A stretch of 64,000 bases of DNA from Rhaphigaster nebulosa (taxonomy: Eukaryota; Arthropoda; Insecta; Hemiptera; Pentatomidae), in assembly GCA_948150685.1 (NCBI GenBank), contig OX411306.1, positions 229,490,851-229,554,850 of the forward strand. Reading direction: 5' to 3'. Both the position numbers and the translations under genes were made by a program. Every line of letters starts with the position of its first letter. The first letter of the stretch is position 1. Positions 55,478-64,000 of the stretch are shown in pieces. The notes under the pieces are model-generated. The model ran no database searches, was not told the origin of the DNA, and saw nothing but the letters and a program-made list of their open reading frames with translations.

Positions 55478-55973
55478 TTTTAAATAGGCGTCACCTTGGG
55501 CAAAAGTAACCCTAACATAAACGTAATATTAGCCCAGCTAAAAAACCAAAAAGGAAGGTAATATCACCTTAAACAAAATTAAAAACTCTTTATAAATTGC
55601 TTTTATGATTGTCTAATTGAGTAAAAAAATGTTACTATTGTTTAGAAATAGAAAAAATATTGAGAATTGTCGAGACTTGATTTAAATGATTCCAAAAAGT
55701 GGGCCAAAGTACCTCGCATTGACGTACTCGTTAAATTATTTGTTGAAATTCTCCGCTGAGAAGGTTATAACTAGATTTTGAAAGAGGTAAGCGAGTCTTG
55801 CAAAAAAAAAAAAAAAAAAAAAAAACTGTTTTTTTACTCTATTAAAGTTTCTGAAGCGGAAAAACTTTTTCAAAGAAAAAGAGCTACTAATTATTGTTGG
55901 AAAAGGCTGCTGGAAGGATGGAATTGATCTTGTCCTAGAAAATCCTTAATGAGCTGCTGTTAGGTAACTGTTA

Positions 55974-56141
55974 ATGAACTTACCTCATCGTGTAACAGTT
56001 CACTCGCTTGGAACTTCGGTTATTTCCTTAGTTACTGGTACAGCGATCTTGAAACGGCCTTGCACTTGTGTCTTGGATAATGAGAAGCGTAATGTTAACT
56101 TCGAAGATATGCTGCTAATATTAGGACTCAATGCCAAGTAA
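55974..56141 (+). CDS. Unrecognised 55-codon open frame
   Basis: ATG to TAA: MNLPHRVTVHSLGTSVISLV, TGTAILKRPCTC, then NVNFEDMLLILGLNAK. Composition is coding-like. Just upstream, at 55885-55950, another frame gives LLIIVGKGCWKDGIDLVLEN before stops. Together they could be a decayed protein of a mobile element or a dead exon, but I know no family with these motifs. AT-rich sequence with an A run (55802-55824) lies to the left. Confidence 0.28.
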   Translation: MNLPHRVTVHSLGTSVISLVTGTAILKRPCTCVLDNEKRNVNFEDMLLILGLNAK

Positions 56142-56389
56142 TGAATATATGAAAATGAAGATGTTGAGATGTTTTTATTAGTGGAAGACTGATCTACAAA
56201 ATGTTTGCTATATCTTTCCTTATATTAGTCGCACCATTTTTTTTTTAATGTTTAGTTTTGTAAAAATTGAAATTATCTATCAAATGCACATCTGGAATAT
56301 TCCAGGAAATGTTTAATTTTCGTATTATCAAAACCTGAACTAAGGTGAACCGGTGTCCGTAGGAACGTGTGCAGAATAATTTATAATAT

Positions 56390-56560
56390 GTTTACAAAGT
56401 TCAAAACGCTATATCTGCTAATGCTGGACCGATATGGATGATTTTTTTTTTTTTTTTTTTGGGGGGGGATGGTGAGAGAGGAATTTAATCATAATTTTGT
56501 AGTGATAATAAAAATGTATGCTTTTCATCAAAATCGTTAGGGCCGGTTTGGCGCTAAAGT
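56390..56560 (+). repeat. Repeat related to the 31.7-32.3 kb tandem units
   Basis: AACGCTATATCTGCTAATGC, GGACCGATATGGATGATT, then AATTTAATCATAATTTT and TCATCAAAATCGTTAGGGCC; matches unit phrases at 31770-32010. Confidence 0.55.
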
Positions 56561-56944
56561 CTATATAAAACAGCGTTTATCGGCTATTGCGGAGCCGCCA
56601 TCACGCACAGAATGCCCGATTTGGTACAAACGCATTGGGGGCAGAGCCTCAGGCCAACAATAATCAACAAAATCGGTTCGTTCGTTTAAGAGATAATCGT
56701 GGCACAGACACAAAGACCAATGGCCAAAATACGTTCTTCGGACTCGGGGGCTCTGAAAGGTATAGATACGTTGAAAACTGCATTTCGAAAAATATATCCG
56801 ATAATATATTCCTTAATTATACGGCAAGGAAAACAAATATTTTGTAGCCATTCTCATTCCGGTTGATGGTATTTCTTATATAAAACCCAAAGCATCCGGG
56901 CCCTATTTCATATAATAAAGTACAAGCACAAGTGGAAAGATTCG
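56561..56944 (+). other. Balanced segment, possible element relic
   Basis: GGCTATTGCGGAGCCGCCAT, GGGGGCAGAGCCTCAGGCC, GTTCTTCGGACTCGGGGGCT and AAGGTATAGATACGTTGAAA are phrases typical of insect DNA-element consensus sequence, probably continuing the repeat on its left. The 86-codon plus frame across it is not a recognised protein. Confidence 0.4.
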
Positions 56945-57152
56945 TGTTGAGAGGTTCCAAGTTACTTATCGTCATTAGGTAATAATTTTTTTTTTTTTCT
57001 AATTCACTGGTTATTAGTATAACTATTTTAAATGATATCTTGTATTTTAACAATGTTTTAATAATATATGGAAAAAAGTTCATGAGAAAAGGTTTAATTT
57101 AGAACAAGAACTTTTCAAAAATAAAAGTGCACAGTTATTTTGGAGCCCTACA
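56945..57152. mobile_element. hAT-like element, family I, copy 2 (deleted)
   Basis: The left end is GAGGTTCCAAGTTACTTATC and the right end, reverse-complemented, is TAGGGCTCCAAAATAACTG; these pair with one gap. It keeps ACTTATCGTCATTAGGTAAT from the left end of copy 1 and GAACTTTTCAAAAAT-type sequence from the right, with about 500 bp of interior deleted. Confidence 0.62.
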
Positions 57153-57320
57153 TTAAACTATACTTCAGTTTCATTTGTTTGTTGCTACATCAATAATTAT
57201 AGGATCCGGAATGTGAAGTGAAACGGAATAATTTCAAAATTGATATATTTATTACAGAATTTATTTATTTATTAATTTTTCAAATATAAATATGAAGTAC
57301 AAGAATAGTCATTCGGTGTA

Positions 57321-57462
57321 TAGTACAAAAACACAAAACAAACTATTTTATAAACACTAACTTCGCCAAATACTCTTTGTGAAATTTTTTATAGTACAAA
57401 AAAACAAAACAAACTATTTTATAAACACTAACTTCGCCAAATACTCTTTGCGAAATTTTTGC
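57321..57462 (+). repeat. 71-bp tandem duplication
   Basis: Two adjacent 71-bp units starting TAGTACAAAAA, each containing AAACTATTTTATAAACACTA and ACTTCGCCAAATACTCTTTG, with only a couple of differences. A recent local duplication. Confidence 0.95.
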
Positions 57463-57568
57463 ATTCGAGTCGTACCACATGGCCTTCCGTACCGCTTTGT
57501 TTTGAGGACTTGGATAGCTCCGAGTAGATCGGTCTCTAACAGTTAGGCATTGTGTCGCATCCACATTT

Positions 57569-57572
<4 letters not shown>

Positions 57573-57620
<48 letters not shown>
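57573..57620. repeat. (TA)n microsatellite
   Basis: About 24 TA units. Confidence 0.95.
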
Positions 57621-57625
<5 letters not shown>

Positions 57626-58524
57626 CATATATTTATATGTTTTTATTTTATATTTTTAATTGTTTCTCTATGAAATAAAAATATTTTAAACTGAAATTGG
57701 TTAGTTTATAAAGCCCATTATATGTTTGCCGTTTGGCTTGCCGCTTGACTTGCCTAGGTTCGGCAAAAGTGTTAACGCAGCTTAGCGTATCTGTAAGAAA
57801 ATAAAAGTTTATCTGTATTGGTACGTGGTATGATTTTAGAGATAGAACACAAGTGATGCGATACTTTTGTTTGGCAGTTTATGTATTTGTCGTCCTTTTT
57901 TTTTTTTAAGGAATCATGGAATGGTTAGTAATGTTAGGTCTGGCAATCATCCTATACCAGTAACTGTAGCCTAGCTTTAGCCAATCACAGCCTTAGAAGG
58001 AACTCAGCGAATCTAGAATGTCCTCGATATTCCCTAGGCGGATTGTCTTGCAAAACGCACTATCAAAAACGCATTCGAGAAACTAATCATTACGTGATGA
58101 AAATAAGATTATAGCGAATATTTCGAAATTTCAGAAATACAATAGACGATAGAAGTTTAATAGCTTCTAGAACGTTCCCTCGGGAAACCATAATTCGTAG
58201 AACAGTACTTTACTAAAAGGTCAGCAGTAGTTTCAGGAATAGTGCTGGATCTCTTTTCACATCTATTGATTTTTTTATTTATTTATTTGGTAATACGCAA
58301 AAATGTATAGTTAAATTAATATAATACAATTTATTTTTCTTAAACTTGGCGCTACATTCACCATAAAAAAAAAAAATCCTGCGATACAAGACACCAGGTT
58401 TCACAACCATATAAAGTCTCTATTAGCTAAGCAAACATTTCTACAACTTGCTGCGTCTAAAATATTTTTTTTTCGTTTTCGTTATATGCACCGTTCAAAA
58501 TAATTTTAAATAACATTAATTATT
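57621..58524. other. Unassigned stretch
   Basis: Mixed sequence with a balanced patch at 57930-58060 (CCTATACCAGTAACTGTAGC). No convincing frame or repeat partner. Confidence 0.4.
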
Positions 58525-59151
58525 ACCTCCTTGTACGCAGTAAAGGAAGTATTGTAATCGCAAACATTTTCGCTTATCAGATTTCAACAGAATTATCCAT
58601 TTTGACCATCCTTGAATGCATATTGACTAGTTTCGTCGTGACGTCAAACTTTTGTATTGGGATTGTTGTAATCTAGTTGTGAACCTTCCTTTTTGGTTTA
58701 TTCAAAAATTATATTAAAATATAATGCAAAACTTATCAAATTTGATATATAAGACTTACTTATTGATATAAATAACATAATAGATTTCGGATCAAATTGG
58801 CAAACCGAAAGTGGTACTTTACTTGAAGGTCATAATACATTTTCATTAAAAATTATATTAAAATATTATGCAAAACATCTCAAATTTAGTATATAAGACT
58901 TTCGTATCAACATAAATAAGATACTATATTTTGGATAAAAGTGGATAGCCAGAAATGGTACTTAACCTGATGAATTTCTTTTTTTTTTTTTTTTTTTTTT
59001 TTACCTCCCATCTTCTAATAAGGAAGGAATGCACGTTTCAATGTCCGTACTAAACGTTTTTAACATTTTTATAATGGCATGTATGGTGTATGTATGGCTA
59101 TAATTTAATAGGCGTACAAAAAAGTCATGGGGTGTCCACATCAGATTTTTT
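58525..59151. mobile_element. Non-autonomous element, family F, copy 2
   Basis: Left: ACCTCCTTGTACGCAGTAAA, GGAAGTATTGTAATCGC, then CCATTTTGACCATCCTTGAA. The interior has tandem units with AATATAATGCAAAACTT, ATATAAGACTT and GCAAACCGAAAGTGGTACTT. Right: GGCGTACAAAAAAGTCATGG, GGTGTCCACATCAGA. It is the reverse complement of the arrangement at 8738-9577. Confidence 0.7.
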
Positions 59152-60015
59152 TATATAATTGGGATTTAATAGATAAAATTTTAAGTAACACCGAGTTAAG
59201 AGTCATAAAAAATTAAAAGCTCAAATTAAAGAAGAAAAAATCAAAGACAAAATATTTAAAATAGGTTTAATAAATACAAAAATTGCATGATATAAACAAG
59301 GGTCCGAATTTTACCTTGCGTCGTCTTCAATTTATCCGATATTGACGTTCTTGGAGTCGTTAAAAAGAGGGGAGTTTCTTCTTTTCACACATATAAAAAA
59401 AAATTGCTTTATCTTAGAAGGCCTCTATTAAAAAAAAAAAAAATGTGATTTCCAAATAAAAAAAACTTGTCCCAAAAGTTTTTTGGTCCTAAAACACATC
59501 ACGGTTAAAGTTATGATAATCTCATTGAGTAGTTTAAAGATATTCGACATATTTCAGCACAGTAACTATTTATGCCACCCATAGTAATTAAAATTTGATC
59601 CCTTTAATACCCTAGTGTTTATCTGGTGTGTAGTCTTCTTTGAAAGACCCAATGCTAAGAGGTCTCGAAAGGAGTTCCGGCACCTGGAGTTCTCCAGGTC
59701 AAAGTGCGTATGAGTAGACATTAATATCCGTGAGCGGGACTATTGACCGCCCAACTGCCATTCTACAACGCTCCTGTATTTATTTACTTTGTTCTTGTGC
59801 CAGTGCCGAGGTTGTCGCTGACGAACAGGGCATCGATTAAGATTTTTTTTTCTCGACTCCAGAACACACTAGGTCTGCCTTAGACGTCAGGAATAGTATC
59901 TGGATTTCTTTCTTAGAACTATAGATTATTTTTTATAATCAGTTTATTTTTTATATAGTCAGAAGCTAATTCTGACTAGCTTCTTTCTATAAACAAACTA
60001 TAAATGTTATTACGA
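59152..60015. other. Unassigned stretch with GC-richer patch
   Basis: 59640-59850 is clearly more balanced (GAAAGGAGTTCCGGCACCTG, TGAGCGGGACTATTGACCGC, GTTGTCGCTGACGAACAGGG) and could be a decayed coding region, but stops interrupt every frame I read. The rest is AT-rich. Confidence 0.4.
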
Positions 60016-60104
60016 TCAATATATTTAAATGAGCATTTGATAATCGGTTTAATAATGCATTAAAAAAAAATTTATGAGAGTATAGTTGACCGTTGAAAAG
60101 TATG

Positions 60105-61010
60105 AAGGAGAATCTTGGTTGGGGGTGCGGTCAATAAATGAACATGCAATAAAAAAAAAACTTATATAATTTGTGGCGACGTTTCGGCCTAAGTTTTAGG
60201 CCATCATCAGGACTAGAAAAAAAAACAAGATAACAATAGATATAGCAACAGTGGCAGTAAGAGTAATAATAAAAAAATTAACAAATAGTTAGATGAAAAA
60301 GTATAAAGTATAAAGAAAAAATGCTAACCATAATGTGAATCAATAAGAAATGATAAGAAATAAAGAAAAATATTTTAATTGATAATGACAAAAAACTTAT
60401 TTAAAATTATTATGAAAATATAGATGTATAAAATATAGAAAGAAAGATAAATAAAATGTATGAAAAGAAAGATCTAGTACAATACATGGAAAAATACTAA
60501 TTATAATAACACTAGAAAGAAGATTTAGGAATATGAATAGTATCTCAAGATAATATAAGTATTTTACTATATCTTTCTTTTCGTTCATTTTATTTATTTT
60601 TCTTTCTATATTTTATATATCTATATTTTCAAAATAATTTTAAATAACTTTTTTGTCATTATCCATTAACATATTTTTCTTCATTTCTTATTATTATTAA
60701 CATTATGATTAGCATTTTGTCTTTATACGTTATTAATATATTCTTCTGTATTATTTATTTTTCACATTAATATTAAAACATTATGGTCAACATAATTTTC
60801 TTTATACTTAGTACTTTTTCATCTTACTATTTGTTAACTTTCTTATTATTACTGGTACTGCCACTGTTGTTATATTTATTGTTATCTTGGTTTTTCTTAG
60901 CCCTGATGATGGCCTAAAACTTAGGCCGAAACGTCGGCACACATTATATAAGTTTTTTTCTTATTGTATGTACATTTAATGACCGTACCCCCCCAATCAA
61001 GATTCTCCTT
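60105..61010. mobile_element. Foldback element with paired hammerhead-like motifs
   Basis: The arms match over about 430 bp. Each carries CTGATGA, then TGGCCTAAAACTTAGGCC (a seven-pair hairpin), then GAAACGTCG. The right arm has it forward at 60903-60938, the left arm on the minus strand at about 60172-60211. Both are followed outward by a poly(A/T)-flanked CTTATATAA. No frame beyond 63 codons. Confidence 0.82.
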
Positions 61011-61035
61011 AAAAAAAATAAATAATTTATTTACA

Positions 61036-61430
61036 AAAAAAGCAGAATACGGAAATAACTATATCTACTATGTTGGATTGTTAGTGAAGTTGACGTCAAT
61101 GAATCACGTCAATATTGAAATTTGTTATAGTGATCGGGTGGCTTCCATTCAATTCAAGACTTTTCTGACAATGCATTAATTTAATTTCAATATGTTTACA
61201 TGCAAAGACGTAAGGGTATATCCCTATGTTGCCATGCACAGGTGTATTAGACGAAATGTACTTGCAGGGAGCCGTAACGTGCAGTGGAAGGCACTCGACT
61301 ACTACCCCAAGGTTCAATATTCATAGATGTCAACTTCACTAAAAACCTGCCAATGTGCTTAAGTAGATATGCAAGTACACGGAAGGCGGATAGAGTTACA
61401 ATAAAGAGTTATTCCCGTATTCGGTTTTAA
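61036..61430. mobile_element. Inverted-repeat element, family P
   Basis: Left: GAATACGGAAATAACT, then TTAGTGAAGTTGACGTCAAT and GAAT. The right side, reverse-complemented, reads GAATACGGGAATAACT, then TTAGTGAAGTTGACATCTAT and GAAT. The middle is less symmetrical. Single copy in the window. Confidence 0.7.
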
Positions 61431-61490
61431 AAAAAAGAAAGTTTTTAATGCATTATTAAACCTATTATCAAATGCTTAAATATTAGTACA

Positions 61491-62152
61491 TATCTGAAGT
61501 TAATGAGCAGAACTTGTATATACTGAAATTCAACGGAAAATTGTGAATGCACAATGGTTTAATTCTGACCAACAAATACACAACGATATCCATATTTAAT
61601 ACATAAAATATTGTATAAATAAAACCAATTAAAAATCAACTTGACTCTCCAGTCTCAGCCAAATTCCATTGCACTTTATAATACAGAAAAACAGGCTTAC
61701 AAAATATTGGCTAAGAAATCTTCTGATCCATTAGGAATAACAAAATGAACAAATAAACCATTTTTTTTTTCAATCATGAAAACCATTTGCTTTTATTGCT
61801 ATAATAATTTAAATAAATAAACACATAAGAGGAAATTTAATAAATCTAAAAAAAACCCATGAGGTTTCAGATATGAAACTAAAGTATATAATATTATAAA
61901 GAGATTAAAAGAAATGGAGAAACTAAACGTAAAATGGAGGATAACGAACACGAAAACCTGTGGAGGAGTGATGAATCAGGTTAATTGGAGGGAAAGGTGA
62001 GGTGAGCCACAGGTGCGGTCTTTTCTAATTCCGCTGATTAGCGTTGGTTAGAACTGTCCAATGTATGCAGCTCCGCGTTACAAATGTTATTTAACCTTTA
62101 TATTTAGTGGAAGGAAGACTTTAACGGAATAATAATCTTAATAATAATCTTA
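61491..62152. other. Unassigned stretch
   Basis: AT-rich up to 61900, then a balanced segment 61940-62090 (GTGGAGGAGTGATGAATCAG, GGTGCGGTCTTTTC) without a frame. Confidence 0.4.
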
Positions 62153-62393
62153 TAAAAATCTGGTGCGGTGTGCACAAATTTCATTTATCACACTATAATA
62201 ATTATACATTTTTAAAAATAATTTTAAAGAATTCAAGTAAACACTACTTCAAATATTTTCTGTTGCTTGCACTTCTTCACGGCTACTCTCACAGGAGTTG
62301 AACAAATATTTTTTTAAAGCATTGCAGTAAGACAGTTCTGTGCACTATATTTTTGGTTTGTCAAGCTCAAAATAAATTTTATGTATTTATTAA
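62153..62393 (+). repeat. Interspersed repeat, family N, copy 3
   Basis: AAAATCTGGTGCGGTGTGCA, then ATTTTAAAGAATTCAAGTAA, ACACTACTTCAAAT, TGCACTTCTTCACGG, CTCTCACAGGAGT and TTTGTCAAGCTCAAAATA follow the order of 31313-31573. Confidence 0.7.
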
Positions 62394-62639
62394 CAGACAA
62401 AATTAATAGGATGGATAGAGACAATAGGAGGATAGAGTTTATAAAAAAAAGAACACTTTGGGAATGAGAGAGTACCCCGAAAGGTTGGTGGAACGACGTA
62501 GCAAAAAATGATAAAGGAATATTAAGCTATAAAGGAAGAAATTATTCCACTGATATAACAATAGAATTCTCCTTCTTCCCACCAATAATATAAAATATAT
62601 AAAAATCTAATTTTTTTTTTATTTGTTATTTTATTTCGA

Positions 62640-63000
62640 ATTTTATTTATTATCTATGTTATTTGTTAAAAGATAATTACTGTTGTCTTCCGAGGTTTCC
62701 CCCACCTCCCGAAGATCCCTCTCCAGCTTTGCCCCATAAATATGTGAAAATTTATATTTAAAATGTTTTAATAGGCATTTCTATTAAAATAACTTTTATA
62801 AAAAAAAGTTTTGGCAAGAACTTATATTAAAAGAACTTTTATCAAAAATTTTTAATGATATACGTTCCTAAGCAACTTTTTATCAAAAGTTTTTTTTTTT
62901 GTAGAACTTTTATGTTAATACTTTAATTGTAAAAATTCTTGTAAAACAGTTAAACTGAAACTTTTTGAAATAGTTCAATAACTGTTTCTAGCTCTGCTTA
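62640..63000. mobile_element. hAT-like element, family I, copy 3 (right part)
   Basis: Matches 53640-53945 in order: CCGAGGTTTCCCCCAC, CCCATAAATATGTGAAAATT, TATATTTAAAATGT, GAACTTTTATCAAAAATTTT, and an end near AATAACTGTTTCTAGCTCTG. Its minus strand encodes YGAKLERDLREVGETS, the same short peptide as in copy 1. The left end is not recognisable. Confidence 0.6.
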
Positions 63001-64000
63001 AAATGTAAATTTCCGTTTGAAACTCGTATTCGTAATTTTTCAAGATCGCTATACTTCCCCCCCCTTACTATATATTTGATAAACAGGTGAGGGAATGAAA
63101 AAAAATGTACTAACTAATTGACGCCAAACAATAAAAATATAATTACTATTGCAATATACTTTTCACAGAGCCTTGTTATGTTCACACTATCGATATCCTT
63201 CAACTAGTCAAGGACTAATAATCGATTATTGAGTCATATCGATTGCCTCATCGAGTAACACCTAATTATCGGCAAGTGTCCGACTGCTCAAGAAGGACAT
63301 ATTTCAATTTGCGACACTCTCACTACTTTATGTCTCCTGAGAGCTATTGTCAATAAACCAAGTCAGTGCTATTTCGGAACTTGGATAGAAAAAGACTTAT
63401 AGGGTTAGGATTTTTATGTTTTACATGTTTTTACCAAAGCGAAATTTTAAGGAATCTCCTCGACCAAAATCCGTCTCAAGCAATTTGAATTAAAATAGAG
63501 CACTTTTAATTTTACATATTTTTAAATATTTTACCTTTTCCACACATTTGACCCTGAATTACATATTTTCATAAATATTTTCGGCATTTCAGCTAAGAAA
63601 ATATTATTTTTTTTACATATTTGGCCTTCAATTACTTATTTTTGTATATATTCTGGAGATTTAGGAGGCGATTTACTTTTGCATCAATTGGAGGAGGTAG
63701 CGAAGAAAGAATTATTTTGGAAGGGAAGAAGAGGCTAGCCAAAGAATTATTCCAGAAACGTTATGTGCTCTAAATCCACTTTCGATATTTTAAAAGAAAT
63801 AATTTGATATTGAAATTTCAGAATCGAAAATCGATATTTATTCTGAAAAATAAACAAATAAACAAAAATGCGGGTTCGGCAACCAAAGAGCCAAAAAAAA
63901 CTTGTTGAAAGTGGACAAGTGGTGTGGTGTGTTCGTGTTGCTATCTATAGTGGCAATAATCAAGTCATTGATATTATTTATTTGTATATATTATTTATTG
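63001..64000. other. Unassigned stretch to window end
   Basis: 63035-63100 repeats the short segment also at 32365-32440. 63185-63260 and 63780-63850 have ATCGATAT-type motifs like family G. No coding region recognised. Confidence 0.45.

Larger units (their letters stand above)
60020..61486. repeat. Nested palindrome of about 1.47 kb
   Basis: The outer arms (60020-60070 and 61441-61486) share GCATTTGATAATCGGTTTAA and TAATGCATTAAAAA in inverted form. Inside lie a large palindrome at 60105-61010 (arms of about 430 bp from AAGGAGAATCTTGG) and a separate inverted repeat at 61036-61430. Reading inward, the layers look like successive insertions of foldback elements into one another. Confidence 0.82.

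Noticed and set aside
60105..61010. A complete hammerhead ribozyme
   Set aside because: Core-like CTGATGA and GAAAC with stem II are clear, but no ordinary stem III with a cleavage dinucleotide follows; only pairing across the whole palindrome could supply it.
62405..62540. LINE C-terminus suggested by WWNDVAKNDKG
   Set aside because: Only one short phrase fits; the preceding frame has stops and lacks the RGRPR and FGH landmarks.

Overview
The window reads as AT-rich animal nuclear DNA, almost certainly from an insect. Support comes from a nuclear copy of mitochondrial nad4 with insect-like protein sequence, Jockey-type and other LINE reverse-transcriptase fragments, mariner, pogo and hAT relics, and about fifteen long (TA)n tracts. 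Some repeats resemble ones I associate with sap-sucking Hemiptera, but I hold that only weakly. I found no complete host gene, functional tRNA, rRNA or CRISPR array. Almost everything I can name is a decayed or non-autonomous mobile element, a foldback palindrome or a microsatellite.

Layout. 0-5 kb: a broken PIF1/Helitron-type helicase, a hAT-like element with a nested palindromic MITE, tRNA-derived SINEs and a second short repeat family. 6-16 kb: a foldback family, an element ending in ACTTCCTTGTACG, a Jockey relic, pogo- and mariner-like elements. 17-20 kb: a minus-strand LINE present as two partial copies, with a (TAG)n tail and a nested repeat, then a double foldback. 23-31 kb: family D and family J MITEs, another LINE C-terminus, a 550-bp palindrome, SINEs and further foldbacks. 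32-37 kb: mariner transposase fragments split by a MITE, the nad4 insertion, an unassigned GC-richer block and permuted repeats around A53. 37-50 kb: more family J, C and D copies and two LINE C-termini. 50-64 kb: another palindromic MITE, a Jockey C-terminus, three copies of a hAT-like family with a conserved frame, and a nested palindrome of about 1.47 kb.

No cooperating gene set is visible. The most unusual signal is a short hammerhead-like arrangement, TGANGA / hairpin / GAAACGTYGG with some divergence, on one strand or the other at a dozen or more places and in several otherwise unrelated repeat families. A few short open frames and splice-bounded segments could be orphan host exons; they are listed with low confidence. 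Family letters (C, D, J and so on) are my own labels for repeats found by comparing the window with itself.
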